The notes below the pieces were generated by a model. That model made no database searches. It was not told the origin of the DNA and was given only the letters and a program-made list of their open reading frames with translations. From contig DPRZ01000017.1 in assembly GCA_003538525.1 (NCBI GenBank), positions 1 to 8,585 of the forward strand: a stretch of 8,585 nucleotides of DNA, written 5' to 3'. The translations under genes and the position numbers were made by a program. Positions within the stretch are counted from its first letter, which is position 1. Each line of letters begins with the position of its first letter. Origin of the DNA: Neisseriales bacterium (GTDB taxonomy: Bacteria > Pseudomonadota > Gammaproteobacteria > Burkholderiales > UBA11063). This document shows positions 7,345-8,585 of the stretch, piece after piece.

Positions 7345-7378
7345 ATAGCGTAACTACGGTTACGCTATCTTTATTTTA
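7345..7378 (+). terminator. intrinsic terminator/attenuator between recA and recX
   Basis: A 10-bp perfect stem, ATAGCGTAAC / GTTACGCTAT (7345-7354 and 7359-7368), closed by the loop TACG, an exceptionally stable UNCG-type tetraloop. The tail CTTTATTTT is only moderately T-rich, so partial read-through into recX is likely. E. coli recA and recX are arranged this way. Confidence 0.82.
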
Positions 7379-7386
7379 AGAATGCT

Positions 7387-7827
7387 ATGACCGATAATCC
7401 GATTAATCTCAAAGCCAAAGCCATCGATTTTCTCTCGCGGCGCGACTATTCGTATAGTGAACTCTACACTAAACTCAAAAAATATACGGATGACCTAGAT
7501 GCAATCAAAGCCGTGGTTGATGAAATGGTCGAAAAGAAATACCTCAACGAAGAGCGCTTTATTGAAAATTTCATTCATAGCAAAAGTAAAAAATATGGCA
7601 GCCTAAAAATCAAACATCTGTTACACGATAAAGTCAATAATCGTGAATTGGTGAATGAACTCTATCAGCAAGCCGAAATTGATGAATTAAACATCGCCCA
7701 GCAGATTTGGCAGCGCAAATTTCATGGACAAGTAATAACCACAGCCAATGAGCGCGCAAAACAAATTCGCTTTATGCTGAGTCGCGGCTTTAGCCTTGAC
7801 TTGGTGTTGAAATTACTAAAGATGTAA
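7387..7827 (+). CDS. recX: regulatory protein RecX
   Basis: A 146-residue protein of normal RecX length and all-helical character. RecX binds the RecA filament groove and limits its growth and ATPase activity. The N-terminal repeat AIDFLSRRDYSYSELYTKL (12-30) is the family signature (A..+LsrR+yS..EL..KL). VVDEMVEKKYLNEERFIENF (42-61) is the second, and KKYGSLKIKHLL is the middle basic helix. The C-terminus RAKQIRFMLSRGFSLDLVLK fits the end of the family. The ATG lies just after the recA terminator tail, with only a weak AAGA ribosome site. No separate promoter is visible, so read-through from recA is the simplest source. No terminator follows its stop codon; the next sequence is a toxin remnant. 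Confidence 0.92.
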   Translation: MTDNPINLKAKAIDFLSRRDYSYSELYTKLKKYTDDLDAIKAVVDEMVEKKYLNEERFIENFIHSKSKKYGSLKIKHLLHDKVNNRELVNELYQQAEIDELNIAQQIWQRKFHGQVITTANERAKQIRFMLSRGFSLDLVLKLLKM

Positions 7828-7850
7828 CCCGCCAAAATGAATGTTATTAT

Positions 7851-8015
7851 AAACATCACTCTAGAGATGAAGAGCGCATACAAATAATTGGTAAAATACT
7901 AGATATTGTAATTATAATAGTTGCTTATACCGAACGCAATGAAAGCACAAGGATAATATCAGCGCGTAAAGCTAGTAAAATTGAGAGAGGTAAATATTAT
8001 GACCACCAAAAATAA
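7851..8015 (+). pseudogene. brnT: truncated BrnT-family toxin (C-terminal remnant)
   Basis: The frame ending at TAA 8013-8015 encodes about 54 residues matching the C-terminal half of BrnT ribonuclease toxins. It contains RDEERIQIIGKILD, then VAYTERNE and the diagnostic TRIISARKASKIERGKYY. The N-terminal half of the toxin (the usual F-x-WD...N..KH region) is missing. The frame has no ATG, GTG or TTG in a usable place. Its upstream part runs into the end of recX, whose stop codon is only 23 bp away. The remnant overlaps the antitoxin start by 17 bp, as in intact brnT-brnA operons. Inferred: deletion removed the toxin start and catalytic N-terminus, probably together with the native promoter. 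Residual function is unlikely. Exact homology limits need an alignment. Confidence 0.75.
7888..7918 (+). promoter_or_regulatory. possible promoter for the solitary antitoxin, inside the toxin remnant
   Basis: TTGGTA (7888-7893; 4 of 6), a 19-nt spacer and a perfect TATAAT (7913-7918). It lies about 80 bp before the antitoxin ATG. The spacer is long, and it sits in AT-rich sequence where chance matches are common. Confidence 0.3.
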
Positions 8016-8316
8016 ATTTAGCGAAATGTCAGCAGAGGAACGACTAAAATTATTAGTTGAAATGCCTGATGAAGAGATTGACTACTCAGATATTCCACCT
8101 GTGACTGATTTTACGGGTTGGGTGAGACTGTCAGAAATTAACAAAGAGTTTGCGGCAGTTATTGAACAGCCTGAATCAGAAAAAGTAACTGTTAATTTAA
8201 GACTAAATAAAGAAATAATTGATTTTTTTAAAGAAAATAGCAAACGATATCAAAGCAAAATCAATGAAGCATTGCTATTGCTAGTAAGACAATATAAAAA
8301 ATCACATACTCATTAA
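7999..8316 (+). CDS. brnA: BrnA-family antitoxin (ribbon-helix-helix), without a functional toxin
   Basis: From ATG 7999 the protein has 105 residues. GAGAGG at 7985-7990 lies 8 nt before it and decides this start over the in-frame TTG at 7981, which has no ribosome site. The acidic segment DEEIDYSDIPPVTDF (24-38) resembles the BrnA N-terminal region, which contacts BrnT. Residues 62-100 (KVTVNLRLNKEIIDFFKENS, then RYQSKINEALLLLVRQYKK) are the MetJ/Arc-like DNA-binding part: a beta strand, then two helices with the family's Y-Q-x-K/R-I-N motif. Known: BrnA neutralises BrnT and represses the brnTA operon. Here the partner toxin is truncated, so it is an orphan. It could persist as a decaying relic, as an anti-addiction protein against related toxins, or as a DNA-binding regulator. 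Confidence 0.87.
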   Translation: MTTKNKFSEMSAEERLKLLVEMPDEEIDYSDIPPVTDFTGWVRLSEINKEFAAVIEQPESEKVTVNLRLNKEIIDFFKENSKRYQSKINEALLLLVRQYKKSHTH

Positions 8317-8470
8317 GTAAATATAATTTAAAATTTGCTGAGTATAAAATAAATCTATCATCGGGATATTATTCAATGCGGTTACTCGCGGTAAAGAAAT
8401 ATTTCAATTTACACAAGTCGCAACGTTGCTAAACAGTGCTATAAATTGGCGCTGTTTTTTTACTCAAAGT
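8317..8470. other. intergenic stretch between convergent accessory genes
   Basis: No convincing gene. It holds a 10-bp perfect palindrome GCAACGTTGC (8420-8429) directly before a plus-strand terminator. A 48-codon open frame around 8348-8500 is not recognised and overlaps the minus-strand gene, so it is not called. Confidence 0.6.
8431..8461 (+). terminator. intrinsic terminator downstream of brnA
   Basis: A 9-bp stem, AAACAGTGC / GCGCTGTTT (8431-8439 and 8449-8457), with one T-G wobble, a 9-nt loop and a run of seven T ending at 8461. It is oriented for plus-strand transcripts; the minus strand lacks a T-tract after the stem. Confidence 0.75.
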
Positions 8471-8585
8471 TTAGTTTGGAAAAAATTCTTCATCTAGTGT
8501 TTGTTCAATACTCCATTCACTTTCTTGAGGAAATGCTGCTTTTTTAATCCCTGTTTCAATACTTGCTTTTGTAACAGACCTTGTA
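8471..8585 (-). CDS. C-terminal end of a DUF29-like protein, cut by window edge
   Basis: Reading the minus strand from the right edge, a frame of 37 codons ends at TAA (complement of 8471-8473). The visible residues include KASIETGI, then FPQESEWSIEQTLDEEFFPN as the C-terminus. This resembles the end of DUF29 proteins, typically A..ETGL....FP..CP.t.eq.LDedf.P. DUF29 proteins are small, of unknown biochemical function, and common in cyanobacteria and proteobacteria, often in variable regions. The start and most of the protein lie outside the window, so the assignment rests on this short tail alone. It is convergent with brnA. Confidence 0.6.
   Translation of the reverse strand, partial: TRSVTKASIETGIKKAAFPQESEWSIEQTLDEEFFPN

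Noticed and set aside
7981..7998. TTG start adding MREVNI to the antitoxin
   Set aside because: The bases concerned contain the ribosome site GAGAGG for ATG 7999, which is the better start.
8348..8503. 48-codon plus-strand open frame after brnA
   Set aside because: No start with a ribosome site, crosses a terminator and overlaps the minus-strand DUF29-like tail; not recognised.

Overview
The window is AT-rich bacterial chromosome. It looks like a betaproteobacterium, possibly a low-GC member of the Neisseriales. Three things suggest this: the S21 and UbiK sequences, the methyltransferase beginning MDFTTARFNMVEQQIRPW, and the arrangement of ubiK next to yifB/comM followed by a SPOR protein and dsbA. 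The taxonomic call is inference from family resemblance and was not tested by a search.

Layout. Bases 1-1955 (minus strand) hold a nearly complete KimA-like APC-superfamily transporter that runs off the left edge. A 351-bp divergent intergenic region (1956-2306) follows. It contains a strong sigma70-type promoter and an unusual structured leader for rpsU, with a 10-nt perfect anti-Shine-Dalgarno match far from the rpsU start. rpsU (ribosomal protein bS21) ends in a clear intrinsic terminator. Next comes a tightly packed plus-strand cluster, probably one operon, with gaps of 6 to 18 bp: ubiK (ubiquinone biosynthesis accessory factor), yifB/comM (AAA+ helicase-like protein), a SPOR-domain membrane protein, dsbA (periplasmic thiol oxidase), a PCMT-family methyltransferase and recA. 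A hairpin with a cUACGg tetraloop separates recA from its usual partner recX, as expected where recX is expressed by read-through.

Immediately after recX the window turns into accessory DNA. There is a toxin remnant (the C-terminal part of a BrnT-family RNase toxin with no start codon), which overlaps an intact BrnA-family antitoxin. Then come an intergenic stretch with an intrinsic terminator and the C-terminal end of a minus-strand gene resembling DUF29 proteins. The recX 3' end therefore looks like a core/accessory boundary.

The genes have mixed roles: translation, respiration cofactors, envelope and oxidative folding, recombination. recA and recX are a functional pair, and ComM and RecA both act in recombination of incoming DNA in competent bacteria. 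The most noteworthy items are the rpsU leader, the decayed toxin-antitoxin pair with its solitary antitoxin, and recA placed inside an operon without a visible LexA operator.
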